Below, in pieces: positions 1 to 10,878 of a stretch of 64,000 bases of DNA. Made by a program: the position numbers and the translations under genes. Source of the DNA: Melioribacteraceae bacterium (GTDB taxonomy: Bacteria > Bacteroidota > Ignavibacteria > Ignavibacteriales > Melioribacteraceae); NCBI GenBank assembly GCA_019638015.1, contig JAHBUP010000001.1:62001-126000 (forward strand), given 5' to 3'. The first letter of the stretch is position 1, and each line of letters begins with the position of its first letter. Below the pieces are notes generated by a model, which worked only from the letters and a program-made list of their open reading frames with translations, was not told where the DNA came from and did not search any database.

Positions 1-1
1 A

Positions 2-1072
<1,071 letters not shown>

Positions 1073-1082
1073 TTTTTTATTT

Positions 1083-2075
1083 ATGAACGATAAATCAACA
1101 TATAAAAAATCTGTACTGGAATATGCAAGAAAAGATTTTACTGCTTTAAATAAAAGCATTACTGTTGATGAGGCTCTAAAAAAAATAAGAAACGAAGGCG
1201 CTGGTGAAAGAATCGTTTACTTTTATGTGGTTGATGATAACGACGTACTCGTGGGGGTTCTTCCCACAAGAAGACTTCTAATTGGAAGGCCAGAGCAGAA
1301 AATAGAAGAGATTATGGTTTCACGGGTTGCGGCGCTACCCCACACCTCTACTGTTTATGACGCATGCGAGTTTTTTGTTACGTATAAATTTTTAGCTTTT
1401 CCTGTTGTTGACGAAAATAGAAAAGTGGTTGGGGTTGTTGATGTAAATTTGTTTACGGAAGAGTTGTTAAGTTTAGACCCAGACATTGAGGATCGTTCAC
1501 AATATAACGATGTGTTTGAAACTATTGGTTTTAACATTAGCGAAATTAAAAACGCCTCTCCTATTAAAGCTTGGAAAATAAGGGTACCCTGGCTGTTAGC
1601 TACTGTAACTAGCGGAACAATCTGTGCAATTTTAACTGGTTTTTTTGAGGCAACTCTTTCGGAAAGCATAATAATAGCTTTCTTTTTAACATTGATTTTA
1701 GGGTTGGGAGAGAGTATCAGTATTCAATCAATGACCCTTGCCGCACAAGCTTTGCATACTGCAAAACCAACGTTAAAATGGTACACTAAAAATTTAATAA
1801 AAGAATCGAAAACCTCTTTTTTGTTGGGAATAAGTTGTGGAGTAATTGTAAGCATTGTTATTGTGGTTTGGAAGGGAAGTCTTCTTACCGCCATAGCAGT
1901 AGGATTAAGTATTTTGCTTGTGATGATTGTAGCCGCATTTTGGGGGTTAACAATTCCGGCAGTTCTTCACAAAACAAAATTGGATCCCAAAATCGCAGCC
2001 GGACCAATTACTTTGGCGCTGACAGATATTTGCACAATTGTTTTTTATTTGGGTTTGGCTACGATAATTTTATAG
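1083..2075 (+). CDS. Short MgtE-like divalent cation transporter (CBS pair plus membrane domain)
   Basis: A probable Mg2+ (or other divalent cation) channel/transporter of the inner membrane. Residues about 20-140 form a CBS-domain pair (FYVVDDNDVLVGVLPTRRL; FLAFPVVDENRKVVGVVDV). Residues about 165-330 form the MgtE membrane domain with about five helices, including the conserved end DPKIAAGPITLALTDICTI. At 330 residues it lacks the superhelical N-terminal domain of full MgtE (about 450 residues), so cytosolic Mg2+ gating would have to rest on the CBS pair alone. It begins 10 bp after gyrB and gyrA follows 76 bp later, so the three may be co-transcribed. The family call is firm; the transported ion is inferred. 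Confidence 0.85.
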   Translation: MNDKSTYKKSVLEYARKDFTALNKSITVDEALKKIRNEGAGERIVYFYVVDDNDVLVGVLPTRRLLIGRPEQKIEEIMVSRVAALPHTSTVYDACEFFVTYKFLAFPVVDENRKVVGVVDVNLFTEELLSLDPDIEDRSQYNDVFETIGFNISEIKNASPIKAWKIRVPWLLATVTSGTICAILTGFFEATLSESIIIAFFLTLILGLGESISIQSMTLAAQALHTAKPTLKWYTKNLIKESKTSFLLGISCGVIVSIVIVVWKGSLLTAIAVGLSILLVMIVAAFWGLTIPAVLHKTKLDPKIAAGPITLALTDICTIVFYLGLATIIL

Positions 2076-2151
2076 TAACCCTTAGTGTGGAAATCAAAAA
2101 GTTTACAAATAAATAATGATAAAAAAATAAACCAAGAAGCATAAGAATAAC

Positions 2152-4590
2152 ATGACAACAATTTTTGAAAAAGTTGTACCCGTATCACTTGAAGAAGAAA
2201 TGAAATCATCCTACATCGATTACGCCATGAGCGTTATTGTTGCAAGAGCTTTACCAGATGTAAGGGATGGACTAAAACCAGTTCACCGAAGAGTATTGTT
2301 TGGAATGCATGAGCTTGGTGTTCCATTTAATAAACCCTATAAAAAATCAGCTCGTATTGTGGGCGAAGTGCTTGGTAAATATCACCCACATGGTGATAGC
2401 TCAGTTTATGATACAATGGTTCGTATGGCACAGGAATGGTCGTTACGATACACATTAGTTGATGGGCAGGGAAACTTTGGCTCGGTTGATGGAGATTCCC
2501 CAGCGGCTATGCGATATACTGAAGCTAGATTATCAAGAATTGCTGATGAGATGCTTCGAGACCTTGATAAAAATACAGTTGATTTTTCTTCTAATTTTGA
2601 TGACACGCTTCAAGAACCTACTGTCATGCCCTCTTATTTACCAAATTTATTGGTTAATGGAGCGAGCGGTATAGCAGTTGGGATGGCAACTAATATTCCC
2701 CCCCATAACCTTAGTGAAGTTATAGACGGATTGGTAACTATAATTGATGATCCGAAACTTAAACCCGAAGAGCTAATTAAAATTGTAAAAGCCCCCGATT
2801 TTCCAACTGGCGGAATTATTTATGGATACGAAGGTGTTCGTGAAGCATTGCTTACAGGTCGAGGCCGTGTTGTTATTAGAGCAAAAGCAAATATCGAAAC
2901 ACTTAAAAACGATAGAGAAAATATTGTTATTACCGAACTACCTTTTCAAGTTAATAAAGCTTCATTAATTGAAAAAATTGCCGAGCTTGTTCGCGATCAA
3001 AAAATTGAAGGTATATCAAATATTCGAGACGAAAGTGATCGAGACGGAATGCGCGTTGTTATTGAAATGAAAAGAGATGGTCAACCTGCAGTTACATTAA
3101 ATCAATTATTTAAACACACACAGATGCAGGTAACTTTTGGCGTTATTATGCTCGCGCTTGTTAATGGAGCTCCAAAAGTATTAACTCTCCGCGAAATGAT
3201 GGATCATTTTCTTGATCATAGAATGGAAGTGTTGATTAGAAGAACTCAGTTTGATTTAGATGCCGCCGAAAGACGTGCGCATATATTGGAAGGGTTCATT
3301 ATTGCGCTAGATAATATAGACGAAGTAATTGATACAATTAAGAAATCGCGCGATGTTGAAACCGCAAAAAATAACTTGATGCGTAAATTCAAACTTTCTG
3401 AAATTCAAGCCAAAGCAATTCTTGATATGAGATTGCAACGATTAACAGGTCTTGAAAGAAAGAAAATAGAAGATGAATACAAAGAGGTTATAAAGTTTAT
3501 TCAAAAGTTAAAAGCAATACTTGCGAGCGAAAAATTGAGAAAGCAAATCATTAAAGACGAATTGCTTGCGCTTAAGGAAAAGTATGGCGATGAAAGAAGA
3601 ACAGAGATTATCTACGATTTTAAAGAGTTTGCTTTAGAAGATATTATTGCCGAAGAAGATGTAGTTGTAACTATTTCACATCAAGGGTTTATAAAAAGAT
3701 TTCCAGTAAGCGGATACAGAAGACAAGCCCGAGGCGGAAAAGGTGTTACCGGCGCCGGAACAAAAGAAGAGGATTTTATTGAACATATGTTTGTTGCCTC
3801 AACGCACCATTATATTATGTTCTTTACAGATAAAGGAAAGTGCTATTGGCTTAAGGTGCACGAAATACCCGAAGGAGGGCGTGCCGCTAAAGGTAGATCT
3901 ATTCTTAATTTAATTGAAAAAGAGAAAGAGGAAAAAATCTCTGCCTTTGTTACGGTTAAAGAATTTACTGATGATAAGTTTGTAGTAATGTTTACTAAAA
4001 ATGGTACTATTAAAAAAACAGTACTCTCTGCTTATTCAAATATTCGTCGCGGTGGAATTAACGCAATTAATCTTGCTGCGGGGGATTCTTTAATTGAAGC
4101 AAAACTAAGTGAAGGCAATAATGATATAATTATCGGCACCAAGCATGGTATGGCTATACGATTTAAGGAAAAAGACGTTAGAGATATGGGAAGAACCGCA
4201 ACGGGAGTTCGAGGTATTAACTTGGGAAAAAATGATGAAGTTATAGGGGCAATTGTTGTTCGTAATGCAACTTCACTTCTTGTTGTTACAGAAAAAGGTT
4301 TTGGAAAACGTTCCGAGATAGAAGATTATAGATTGACAAAAAGAGGCGGTAAAGGAGTTATTACAGTAAAAACTTCGGAGAAGAATGGCTTATTAATGGC
4401 AATGAAAGAGGTTAATGACACCGATGAGCTTGTTATCATAACCACCGGCGGAATGGTCATCCGGCAAAATCTAAAAGAAATTAGAGTAATGGGAAGAAAT
4501 ACACAAGGAGTTCGGTTAATTAGATTAAATGATGACGATGCTATTGCAGATATCGCGCGGGTAATTCCAGAAGAAGAAGATGGTGAATAA
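2152..4590 (+). CDS. gyrA: DNA gyrase subunit A
   Basis: This is the DNA cleavage/religation subunit of gyrase. The catalytic tyrosine is Tyr122 in [10 protein letters not shown], the same number as in E. coli. The quinolone-resistance region reads GDSSVYD with Ser83 and Asp87, as in susceptible enzymes. The GyrA box needed for DNA wrapping and supercoiling is QARGGKG at residues 525-531, which argues against ParC. Six beta-propeller repeats fill the C-terminal third. The length of 812 residues is normal and the acidic tail (EEEDGE) is common. No other topoisomerase IV gene is visible here. The start is supported by [20 protein letters not shown], which aligns with the family N-terminus. Confidence 0.98.
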   Translation: MTTIFEKVVPVSLEEEMKSSYIDYAMSVIVARALPDVRDGLKPVHRRVLFGMHELGVPFNKPYKKSARIVGEVLGKYHPHGDSSVYDTMVRMAQEWSLRYTLVDGQGNFGSVDGDSPAAMRYTEARLSRIADEMLRDLDKNTVDFSSNFDDTLQEPTVMPSYLPNLLVNGASGIAVGMATNIPPHNLSEVIDGLVTIIDDPKLKPEELIKIVKAPDFPTGGIIYGYEGVREALLTGRGRVVIRAKANIETLKNDRENIVITELPFQVNKASLIEKIAELVRDQKIEGISNIRDESDRDGMRVVIEMKRDGQPAVTLNQLFKHTQMQVTFGVIMLALVNGAPKVLTLREMMDHFLDHRMEVLIRRTQFDLDAAERRAHILEGFIIALDNIDEVIDTIKKSRDVETAKNNLMRKFKLSEIQAKAILDMRLQRLTGLERKKIEDEYKEVIKFIQKLKAILASEKLRKQIIKDELLALKEKYGDERRTEIIYDFKEFALEDIIAEEDVVVTISHQGFIKRFPVSGYRRQARGGKGVTGAGTKEEDFIEHMFVASTHHYIMFFTDKGKCYWLKVHEIPEGGRAAKGRSILNLIEKEKEEKISAFVTVKEFTDDKFVVMFTKNGTIKKTVLSAYSNIRRGGINAINLAAGDSLIEAKLSEGNNDIIIGTKHGMAIRFKEKDVRDMGRTATGVRGINLGKNDEVIGAIVVRNATSLLVVTEKGFGKRSEIEDYRLTKRGGKGVITVKTSEKNGLLMAMKEVNDTDELVIITTGGMVIRQNLKEIRVMGRNTQGVRLIRLNDDDAIADIARVIPEEEDGE

Positions 4591-4631
4591 TAAAAAATTG
4601 AATATCCAAAATGATTACTTTGAGGTAAATA

Positions 4632-5822
4632 ATGGCGCACAACAATAATTTAAAGTTTGATTCTATATGTGTTCATGGTGGTATAGGTGATTATGAATTT
4701 GGACCGGTCGTTCCTCCAATATATCAAACATCTACATTTCGATTTAAAGATTCCGCACACGGCGCCGCATTATTTAAGGGAGAGGTTGACGGATACATTT
4801 ATACAAGAATGAAAAACCCAACAATTGAAGCTATGGAAAATGCTGTTGCTCAACTTGAGGGGGGATTCAAAGGATTGGGATGCGCTAGCGGAATGGCCGC
4901 TGTAAACACTGTTTTAACAACCCTATTAAAATCGGGAGATCATATCGTGTGTTCCCGTTCTGTTTACGGTCCTACCCGTACACTCGTTGAAACTGTATTA
5001 TCAAAATTTGGGGTTGAATCAACTTTCGTTAATTCAGAAAATTTTAATGAAATTGAATCGGCATTTAAGCCAAACACAACGGTTCTATATCTTGAAACTC
5101 CCGGTAATCCAACTTTGTCAATAACGGATATAGAAACTGCGGTAAAATTTGCCCACGATAAAAACGCATTGGTTGTAATCGATAATACATTTATGAGCCC
5201 TGCACTCCAACAACCATTTGAATTTGGAGTTGATGTAATCTTACATAGCATGACCAAATTTTTAAATGGTCACGCAGATGTTGTTGGTGGAGTAGTGGTG
5301 GTTCGTGATCAAGAGATGTATTTAAAAATGAGAAAAGTTTTGAATCAATTGGGCGGAGTTATAGATCCCTTTAATTCCTTTCTAGTCCACAGAGGATTAA
5401 AAACTTTATCGTTGCGAATGAAAAAGCACACAGAGAATTCATTACCGGTTGCGGAATTTTTAGAGAAACACCCTAAAGTTAAGTGGGTACGTTATCCCGG
5501 ACTAAAGAGTCATCCTCAATATGAACTTGGATTAAAACAACACAAAGCATTTGGCGGGATGATTTCATTTGAACTCAATGGGGGCTACAAGGCTGGTGAA
5601 ATATTAATGAACTCGGTAAAGTTTTGTCAACTCGCCGTTTCTCTCGGAGGAGTTGAAACCCTAATTCAACATCCGGCAAGTATGACTCATTTAACTATGG
5701 GAAAGGAAGCAAGAGAAGAAGCGGGAATAACTGATGGACTGGTTCGGCTTTCTGTAGGTATTGAAGATGTGACTGATATTATTGCGGATCTTGAGCAAGC
5801 ATTACAAAAAATTACTGATTAA
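4632..5822 (+). CDS. PLP-dependent trans-sulfuration enzyme (cystathionine gamma-synthase/lyase family)
   Basis: A cytosolic Cys/Met-metabolism PLP enzyme of 396 residues, the usual family length. The Schiff-base lysine is Lys209 in HSMTKFLNGHADVVGG. The cofactor-binding ASGMAAV stretch and the ETPGNPTLSITDI and DNTFMSP motifs are present. Family members include cystathionine gamma-synthase, cystathionine gamma-lyase, O-acetylhomoserine sulfhydrylase and methionine gamma-lyase. Where methionine gamma-lyases typically have an active-site cysteine after Tyr-Gly (YGC), this protein has YGP (SVYGPTRT), which argues against a classical methionine gamma-lyase. The exact reaction cannot be fixed from sequence. 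It stands 41 bp after gyrA and converges on uvrB. Confidence 0.88.
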   Translation: MAHNNNLKFDSICVHGGIGDYEFGPVVPPIYQTSTFRFKDSAHGAALFKGEVDGYIYTRMKNPTIEAMENAVAQLEGGFKGLGCASGMAAVNTVLTTLLKSGDHIVCSRSVYGPTRTLVETVLSKFGVESTFVNSENFNEIESAFKPNTTVLYLETPGNPTLSITDIETAVKFAHDKNALVVIDNTFMSPALQQPFEFGVDVILHSMTKFLNGHADVVGGVVVVRDQEMYLKMRKVLNQLGGVIDPFNSFLVHRGLKTLSLRMKKHTENSLPVAEFLEKHPKVKWVRYPGLKSHPQYELGLKQHKAFGGMISFELNGGYKAGEILMNSVKFCQLAVSLGGVETLIQHPASMTHLTMGKEAREEAGITDGLVRLSVGIEDVTDIIADLEQALQKITD

Positions 5823-5845
5823 TGGTTTTTTATTGCTTTTATTGA

Positions 5846-5874
5846 GTGAGGCGAAATCAACATCTTTGTCTCAC
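5846..5874. other. Weak hairpin between convergent genes
   Basis: GTGAG at 5846-5850 pairs with CTCAC at 5870-5874, and the stem can be extended inward by a few pairs including G-T wobbles. It sits between the convergent trans-sulfuration gene and uvrB. No clean T-tract follows on either strand, so calling it a terminator is tentative. Confidence 0.3.
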
Positions 5875-5882
5875 CATATAAA

Positions 5883-7898
5883 TTACTTGATTAATTTTTT
5901 CATTTTTTCTATTTCATCTCTTAATTGTGCCGCCCTCTCAAATTCTAAATCTTTAGCGGCATTAAGCATTTCTTCAGTCATCTGATCTAATAATTCTTTT
6001 CGTTGGTCCAGGCTCATATATTTAATTACCGGCTCAGCAACCCTCATAAACGCGGCTTCTTCCTTCTCGTTATCTTTCTTTCTTACATCTGCAATAGATG
6101 TTGAATTAAGAATCTCCTCAACACTTTTAAAAATTGTTTTTGGAGTAATTCCATGTTCCTTGTTGTACTCCATTTGAAGCTTTCGTCGGCGGATTGTTTC
6201 TTCAATAGTTTTTCTCATGGATTCAGTAATTTTATCCGCATACATAATTACCTTTCCATTTGAATTTCGCGCAGTTCGTCCAGCTGTTTGCATTAATGAT
6301 CTCTCGCTTCGTAGAAATCCCTCTTTATCTGCATCAATTATTGCCACAAGTGAAACCTCGGGTAAATCCAAACCCTCTCTTAAAAGATTTACACCTACCA
6401 ATACATCAAAACCACCAATTCTCAAATCACGAATAATTTCAACCCTTTCGAGAGCGTCAACCTCACTATGAATGTATCGAACTTTGATTTTCAGCTTATC
6501 GAGATAATCTGTTAAATCTTCTGCCATTTTTTTAGTTAAAGTTGTAACAAGGACTCTCTCTTTTAAAACAACACGATTTCTAATTTCACCTATTAAATCA
6601 TCAATCTGTCCTTTGATAGGTCTTATTTCTATCTCGGGATCAAGCAATCCTGTTGGTCTAATTACCTGCTCAACAAAAGAACCGTTCGATTTCTCGAATT
6701 CATAATTAGCCGGGGTGGCACTTACATATATAATTTTATTTGTAAGTCCTTCATACTCCTCAAACTTTAAAGGACGGTTATCAAGAGCGCTCGGTAATCG
6801 AAATCCATGTTCAACAAGAACCTCTTTTCTTGAACGGTCACCATTATACATTCCCCGAATTTGCGGAATTGTAACATGGCTTTCGTCAATAATTAATAAA
6901 TAATCTTTTGGAAAATAATCGAACAAACAAAACGGTCTTGAGCCGGGAGGTCTTCCATCCATATGTCTTGAATAATTTTCTACTCCTGAACAATATCCAA
7001 TTTCTCTCATCATTTCTATATCGAACTTTGTTCGCTGTTCTAATCTTTGAGCCTCAACATATTTTTCTTGGCTCCAGAAATACTTTAATTGTTCTCTCAG
7101 CTCTTCTTCAATTGAAATTATTGCTTTGTTAACCTGTTCTTTAGTTGTAACAAAATACTTTGCCGGATATATAGGAATAGAATCAACCTCTTTTATAACA
7201 TCTCCGGTGATCGAATCAATTATTGAAAGTCTTTCAATCTCATCGCCCCAAAACTCAATACGAACGGCTTCCTCATATTGATATGCGGGGATAACTTCAA
7301 CCACATCACCTCGAGCGCGGAAAGTTCCTCTAGTAAAATCGGAATCGTTTCTTGTGTAATATATATCAATTAAACTACGCAGTATTTTTTTTCTTTCTAC
7401 AATCTGCCCTTTATGCAAAAAGATTATTTGTCGGGCATATTCCTCCGGAGCGCCTATTCCATAAATACATGAAACACTCGCCACAATTAGTACATCATTT
7501 CTTCCTTCGATTAATGATGTGGTGGCTTTCAGCCGTAAACGATCGATCTCTTCATTAACAGCAAAATCCTTTTCTATATAAAGATCCCGCTTAACTACAT
7601 AAGCCTCGGGTTGGTAATAATCGTAGTAGCTAATAAAAAATTCAACAGCATTGTTTGGAAAGAAGGATTTAAATTCACTGTATAGTTGAGCAGCTAGCGT
7701 TTTATTATGAGAGATGATTAAAGTTGGGCGGTTATATTCCTTTATAATATTGCTCATTGTAAAGGTTTTACCGCTACCGGTAACGCCAAGCAGAACCTGA
7801 TGTTTATCCCCCCGGTTAATTCCTTCTAATAATTCAGCAATTGCTTTGGGCTGATCCCCAGAGGGCTGGTAGTTTGAAACTAATTCAAAATTGGACAT
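5883..7898 (-). CDS. uvrB: Excinuclease ABC subunit B
   Basis: UvrB is the damage-verification helicase-like subunit of nucleotide excision repair, acting with UvrA and UvrC. At 671 residues it has the normal length. Walker A is GVTGSGKT at residues 38-45. The beta-hairpin that inserts between DNA strands is [12 protein letters not shown] at about 90-101. Helicase motifs include IIDESHVT, and [12 protein letters not shown]-like and QTAGRTARN segments are present. The C-terminal UVR domain that contacts UvrC is at about 632-668 ([19 protein letters not shown]). The start [20 protein letters not shown] aligns with the family. It lies 59 bp downstream of the small OB-fold gene on the same strand. 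Confidence 0.97.
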   Translation of the reverse strand: MSNFELVSNYQPSGDQPKAIAELLEGINRGDKHQVLLGVTGSGKTFTMSNIIKEYNRPTLIISHNKTLAAQLYSEFKSFFPNNAVEFFISYYDYYQPEAYVVKRDLYIEKDFAVNEEIDRLRLKATTSLIEGRNDVLIVASVSCIYGIGAPEEYARQIIFLHKGQIVERKKILRSLIDIYYTRNDSDFTRGTFRARGDVVEVIPAYQYEEAVRIEFWGDEIERLSIIDSITGDVIKEVDSIPIYPAKYFVTTKEQVNKAIISIEEELREQLKYFWSQEKYVEAQRLEQRTKFDIEMMREIGYCSGVENYSRHMDGRPPGSRPFCLFDYFPKDYLLIIDESHVTIPQIRGMYNGDRSRKEVLVEHGFRLPSALDNRPLKFEEYEGLTNKIIYVSATPANYEFEKSNGSFVEQVIRPTGLLDPEIEIRPIKGQIDDLIGEIRNRVVLKERVLVTTLTKKMAEDLTDYLDKLKIKVRYIHSEVDALERVEIIRDLRIGGFDVLVGVNLLREGLDLPEVSLVAIIDADKEGFLRSERSLMQTAGRTARNSNGKVIMYADKITESMRKTIEETIRRRKLQMEYNKEHGITPKTIFKSVEEILNSTSIADVRKKDNEKEEAAFMRVAEPVIKYMSLDQRKELLDQMTEEMLNAAKDLEFERAAQLRDEIEKMKKLIK

Positions 7899-7957
7899 TA
7901 ACTCTTTTCCTTAATATCAAACAACAAAAATAGTGTTTTGAGAGGAAAAGAGAGAAA

Positions 7958-8305
7958 TTAATTTCTCACCGTTACCGACGCCGCGTGAAAATAATCGCCA
8001 TGAAAATGCCCGCGTAAAGTTATTCTATTTGAAACGTCCATTCCGGGGGGCAAAATAAGGGGAGCCATGACTTTCATCTCTAAACCAGTTGCATCCCTAA
8101 CATAAAAAACAGATGCCGAGTTAGCTTTGTCCTGCTCAATGCCTTTTGAAGAGACATATTCAACAAAAATATCTCTATTTGCGGTACTGTTTGTGTCAAA
8201 ATCCGAAAACTTGCCTAAATCGTCCTTTGGTGAAAAATAAATTAAATAAAGAGCTCCGGCTATTATTAAAACCAGTCCCGGTAATATTAGTTTATCTAAC
8301 TTCAT
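7958..8305 (-). CDS. Small membrane-anchored OB-fold protein, CcmE-like
   Basis: A 115-residue protein with one N-terminal membrane helix (LILPGLVLIIAGALYLIYF) and a periplasmic domain resembling the CcmE/OB-fold arrangement: FYVRDATGLEMKVMAPLILPPGM, then RITLRGHFHGDYFHAASVTVRN. CcmE proteins carry heme to apocytochrome c via a histidine in an HDENY-type motif; that motif and the C-terminal tail are absent here, the protein ending right after the last strand. No other ccm genes are in the window. The resemblance to CcmE is by eye and moderate, so the function remains open. It diverges from the DUF3078 gene across a 115-bp AT-rich region. Confidence 0.55.
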   Translation of the reverse strand: MKLDKLILPGLVLIIAGALYLIYFSPKDDLGKFSDFDTNSTANRDIFVEYVSSKGIEQDKANSASVFYVRDATGLEMKVMAPLILPPGMDVSNRITLRGHFHGDYFHAASVTVRN

Positions 8306-8420
8306 AACATTCCTTTTTTTTGATTATCAATAGATTAATTATAAAAAAAAGTTTTTTTAGAAATAAGGTAATTCGAATTTTTTTATTTTAGCCGGCAACA
8401 TTTTTACTTGTGAGGAAGGG

Positions 8421-9266
8421 ATGAAAAAATCGATTTTGTTTTTAATGTTAACTTTAACCATGTACAATTTTGCACAAACCGACTCGGTTAAGATTAATCC
8501 ATGGGTTCCCTCATTCGTAGTTGGTGTTGGAATTAATCAAATTGCGTTTACAAATTGGGTAAAAGGTGGTGAAAACTCAATTGCATGGACACTCTTCGGT
8601 AATTTTAAGTATGATAAAGTTGGAGATAAGTGGAGTTTTCGTAATCAGATAAAGGGGGCATATGGAAGATCAAAGGTTGGTGAAGCAACATACCGAACAA
8701 CAGATAATGATCTATATATAGAAAATTTAGCATCCTACAATGTTGGCTGGTCTGTAAATCCATTTTTTTCAAACGCCGTAAGGACACAAATCTCAAAAGG
8801 ATTTGATTATAAAACAAGCCCAACTTCTCCAATAAATATTTCAGATCTTTTTGATCCCGGTTATATTACTCAGACACTTGGTTTTACTTATGACCAGTAT
8901 AAAAGTATAATTACACGTTTCGGTATAGCTTTTCAGGAAGTTGTAACGAATAAATTTACCCAATACTCCGATGACCCCAAAACTGTGGAAATAGAGAAGT
9001 TTAAGTTTGAAACAGGAGTTGAATCGGTCACTGATTTCGATTATACTATCGATACTAATATTAATTGGAAAAGCAAGCTTCGATTTTTCTCTCGGTTCGA
9101 AAATTTGGGCGTGTGGGATGTTTATTGGGATAATTCAATTACTGCAAGCGTAAATAGCTGGCTGAAAGTAAATTTTGGGTACACAATGCTTCATGAAGTT
9201 TCTCAATCGAAGAAAACTCAAATTAGGCAAGGATTACAGATAGGTATTACATATACTATTTTATAA
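8421..9266 (+). CDS. DUF3078-type outer-membrane beta-barrel protein
   Basis: A secreted, probably outer-membrane protein of 281 residues with a signal peptide (MKKSILFLMLTLTMYNFAQ). The mature part consists of alternating strands rich in aromatic residues and ends in GLQIGITYTIL with a terminal hydrophobic strand, as in outer-membrane barrels. The INQIAFTNWVKGGENSIAW stretch near residue 40 is the characteristic start of the DUF3078 family of Bacteroidota, whose function is unknown. A strong ribosome-binding site (GAGGAAGGG) sits directly before the ATG. Confidence 0.8.
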   Translation: MKKSILFLMLTLTMYNFAQTDSVKINPWVPSFVVGVGINQIAFTNWVKGGENSIAWTLFGNFKYDKVGDKWSFRNQIKGAYGRSKVGEATYRTTDNDLYIENLASYNVGWSVNPFFSNAVRTQISKGFDYKTSPTSPINISDLFDPGYITQTLGFTYDQYKSIITRFGIAFQEVVTNKFTQYSDDPKTVEIEKFKFETGVESVTDFDYTIDTNINWKSKLRFFSRFENLGVWDVYWDNSITASVNSWLKVNFGYTMLHEVSQSKKTQIRQGLQIGITYTIL

Positions 9267-9305
9267 TCATTAAACAGATTAATGGTGTAATGTTCGGGAT
9301 AAATT

Positions 9306-9737
9306 ATGTCCATAACCGAAAGACAGGAAGAGATTGTTAAAGTATTTGATGAGCTTTTAGAGTGGGAGGATAAGTATAAAAAGATTATAGATATAGGTAA
9401 ATCTCTTCCATCGTTAGACGAAAGCATAAAAACAGACAAGTATAAATTGAGCGGCTGTCAATCTCAGGTTTGGATTAATGCGAAGCTTACTGATGGTAAG
9501 ATTATTTTTGAGGCAGATAGCGATGCGGCAATTGTGAAAGGATTGGTGGCAATTTTGGTAAGGGTTTATTCTAATGAAACACCTGAAGAAATACTTTCTC
9601 ACCCGCCCGAATTTTTGCAGAAAATTGGAATTGATAAACACCTTTCTCCAACAAGGAAAAATGGATTAGGTGCAATGATGAAGCAGATACAGTTATATGC
9701 GGCAGTATTTAAATCTATAGTTGCAAAAAAAACTTAA
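9306..9737 (+). CDS. sufE: Cysteine desulfuration protein SufE
   Basis: SufE accepts the persulfide sulfur from the SufS cysteine desulfurase and passes it to the SufBCD scaffold for Fe-S cluster assembly. The acceptor cysteine is Cys51 in YKLSGCQSQVWI, the same position as in E. coli SufE. The 143-residue length matches the family. The rest of the suf operon is not in the window, so this is an orphan copy. It follows the DUF3078 gene by 39 bp on the same strand and may share its transcript. Confidence 0.93.
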   Translation: MSITERQEEIVKVFDELLEWEDKYKKIIDIGKSLPSLDESIKTDKYKLSGCQSQVWINAKLTDGKIIFEADSDAAIVKGLVAILVRVYSNETPEEILSHPPEFLQKIGIDKHLSPTRKNGLGAMMKQIQLYAAVFKSIVAKKT

Positions 9738-9824
9738 GTTTATAAATACACTATTAAATTAATATAGCTGTTAGCCTTGTGGATTTTTGTTATAACGAAT
9801 CAATCAATAGTTTCATCAAAAAAT

Positions 9825-10193
9825 TTATGATTGCCCCTTAAGCCAATTAATACCATCATTGATGTTAAGGAAGGATTTAAATTTGAATCCACGGTTTCTA
9901 TGAATTGTTTCTTCATCGTTGGCAAGTCGCATATTTAATACAGATTCGATATGAGCAATTTTTACAGTTTTAAATTCTTTGGGCATTGATTCGGCTCTCT
10001 GTATTGTTTCAACAATTGAACGCTGTCCTGTTAGCTCCGAAAAATCAACTACGAGTTTTTTGTTGTTTGCCCGCTTTAATCCACTTAGTATAATATCTTT
10101 AATTTCCTCGCGAGATCTGGAGTCATACTCTCCGCCAAGCTTAATAACCGTAATGTTATTAATCTCACTAATTTTTGATTTTAGGCTCATCAT
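9825..10193 (-). CDS. Small STAS-like protein of unknown function
   Basis: A 122-residue soluble protein. The pattern ISEINNITVIKLGGEYDSRSREEIKDIILSGL, then KKLVVDFSELTGQRS and a C-terminal INDGINWLKGQ resembles the alternating beta-alpha layout of STAS/SpoIIAA-like domains. The resemblance is only by eye, and the phosphorylatable serine of anti-sigma antagonists is not obvious. It is the last of three overlapping small genes; its ATG overlaps the stop of the preceding gene (ATGA), suggesting translational coupling. A second ATG directly follows the first. Confidence 0.6.
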   Translation of the reverse strand: MMSLKSKISEINNITVIKLGGEYDSRSREEIKDIILSGLKRANNKKLVVDFSELTGQRSIVETIQRAESMPKEFKTVKIAHIESVLNMRLANDEETIHRNRGFKFKSFLNINDGINWLKGQS

Positions 10194-10387
10194 CGGTTCT
10201 CCATGATTTTATTACCATTGTTTAATAAATATAATTTATTGCGAGAGACGAGTATTTTGAGGATTGAAAACATTAGTTTCTTTTCCTCCTCTCGTTCAAG
10301 TCGTAGCTCATAAAACATCTTTATCAGAAAATCTTCTTTTATACCGGAAAGAGAAATATTTTGAGGGTAATCACTTAGGTTAAGCAT
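10190..10387 (-). CDS. Small hypothetical protein (65 aa)
   Basis: A 65-residue charged, helical protein without signal peptide or membrane segment (LIKMFYELRLEREEEKKLMFSILKILVSRNKLYLL). I do not recognise a family. That it is real is supported by its position: its start overlaps the end of the upstream membrane-protein gene by 8 bp and its stop overlaps the start of the downstream STAS-like gene, a layout typical of a translated operon. Confidence 0.6.
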   Translation of the reverse strand: MLNLSDYPQNISLSGIKEDFLIKMFYELRLEREEEKKLMFSILKILVSRNKLYLLNNGNKIMENR

Positions 10388-10745
10388 TTTTTATTCTCGG
10401 GTTTGTGGGTGCGCTCACCAGCGTCATTCTTTTTGTAAGATGTTTATATGAGATTTGATCATAAACTGGCCTTGAATTTTCTTTTTGTTCTTGAGTTGAG
10501 ATGTACTTGAGTTGCGGGTTATCTGAACCGGATTCGGAATTGTGATTATTCGCTGTAATTGATTTTGACAGAAATATAGAAGGTGCAGAATCCTCAATGT
10601 GTCGAACAATATGAGGGATGTAGTGGGAATTATTAGGAACCAATTTTCGGCGGGCACTGGTAGCGCCCAGTTTATAAAAAAGAAGCCCCGATAATCCGAT
10701 CATTGCCAATACCGAAGAAATAAAATATGCTAATACCATTTTCAA
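10380..10745 (-). CDS. Small single-span membrane protein
   Basis: A 121-residue protein with an N-terminal membrane helix (VLAYFISSVLAMIGLSGLLFYKLG) followed by ATSARRKL and a polar, asparagine- and serine-rich tail of about 90 residues. I do not recognise a family. The positive charges after the helix suggest the tail is cytosolic. It is the first gene of a three-gene overlapping operon with the 65-residue and STAS-like genes. Confidence 0.6.
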   Translation of the reverse strand: MKMVLAYFISSVLAMIGLSGLLFYKLGATSARRKLVPNNSHYIPHIVRHIEDSAPSIFLSKSITANNHNSESGSDNPQLKYISTQEQKENSRPVYDQISYKHLTKRMTLVSAPTNPRIKNA

Positions 10746-10838
10746 ACTCCATCAAAATTTCTGATGTAAAAATGATCTTTAGCCTGCTTCTTCTGTATAG
10801 CTTAAGATGTGAAAGAATTGTAAACAAAAAGAGGTAAA

Positions 10839-10863
10839 GCTTGTCACAGAAAATGTGACAAGC
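10839..10863 (-). terminator. Probable rho-independent terminator of the PKD-protein gene
   Basis: Perfect 9-bp stem (GCTTGTCAC / GTGACAAGC) with a 7-nt loop, 16 bp past the stop of the giant PKD gene on the - strand. Read on the - strand it is followed by a T-rich run (TTTACCTCTTTTT). It separates the PKD locus from the three-gene operon downstream. Confidence 0.75.
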
Positions 10864-10878
10864 ACATGTTGGCCTTTT

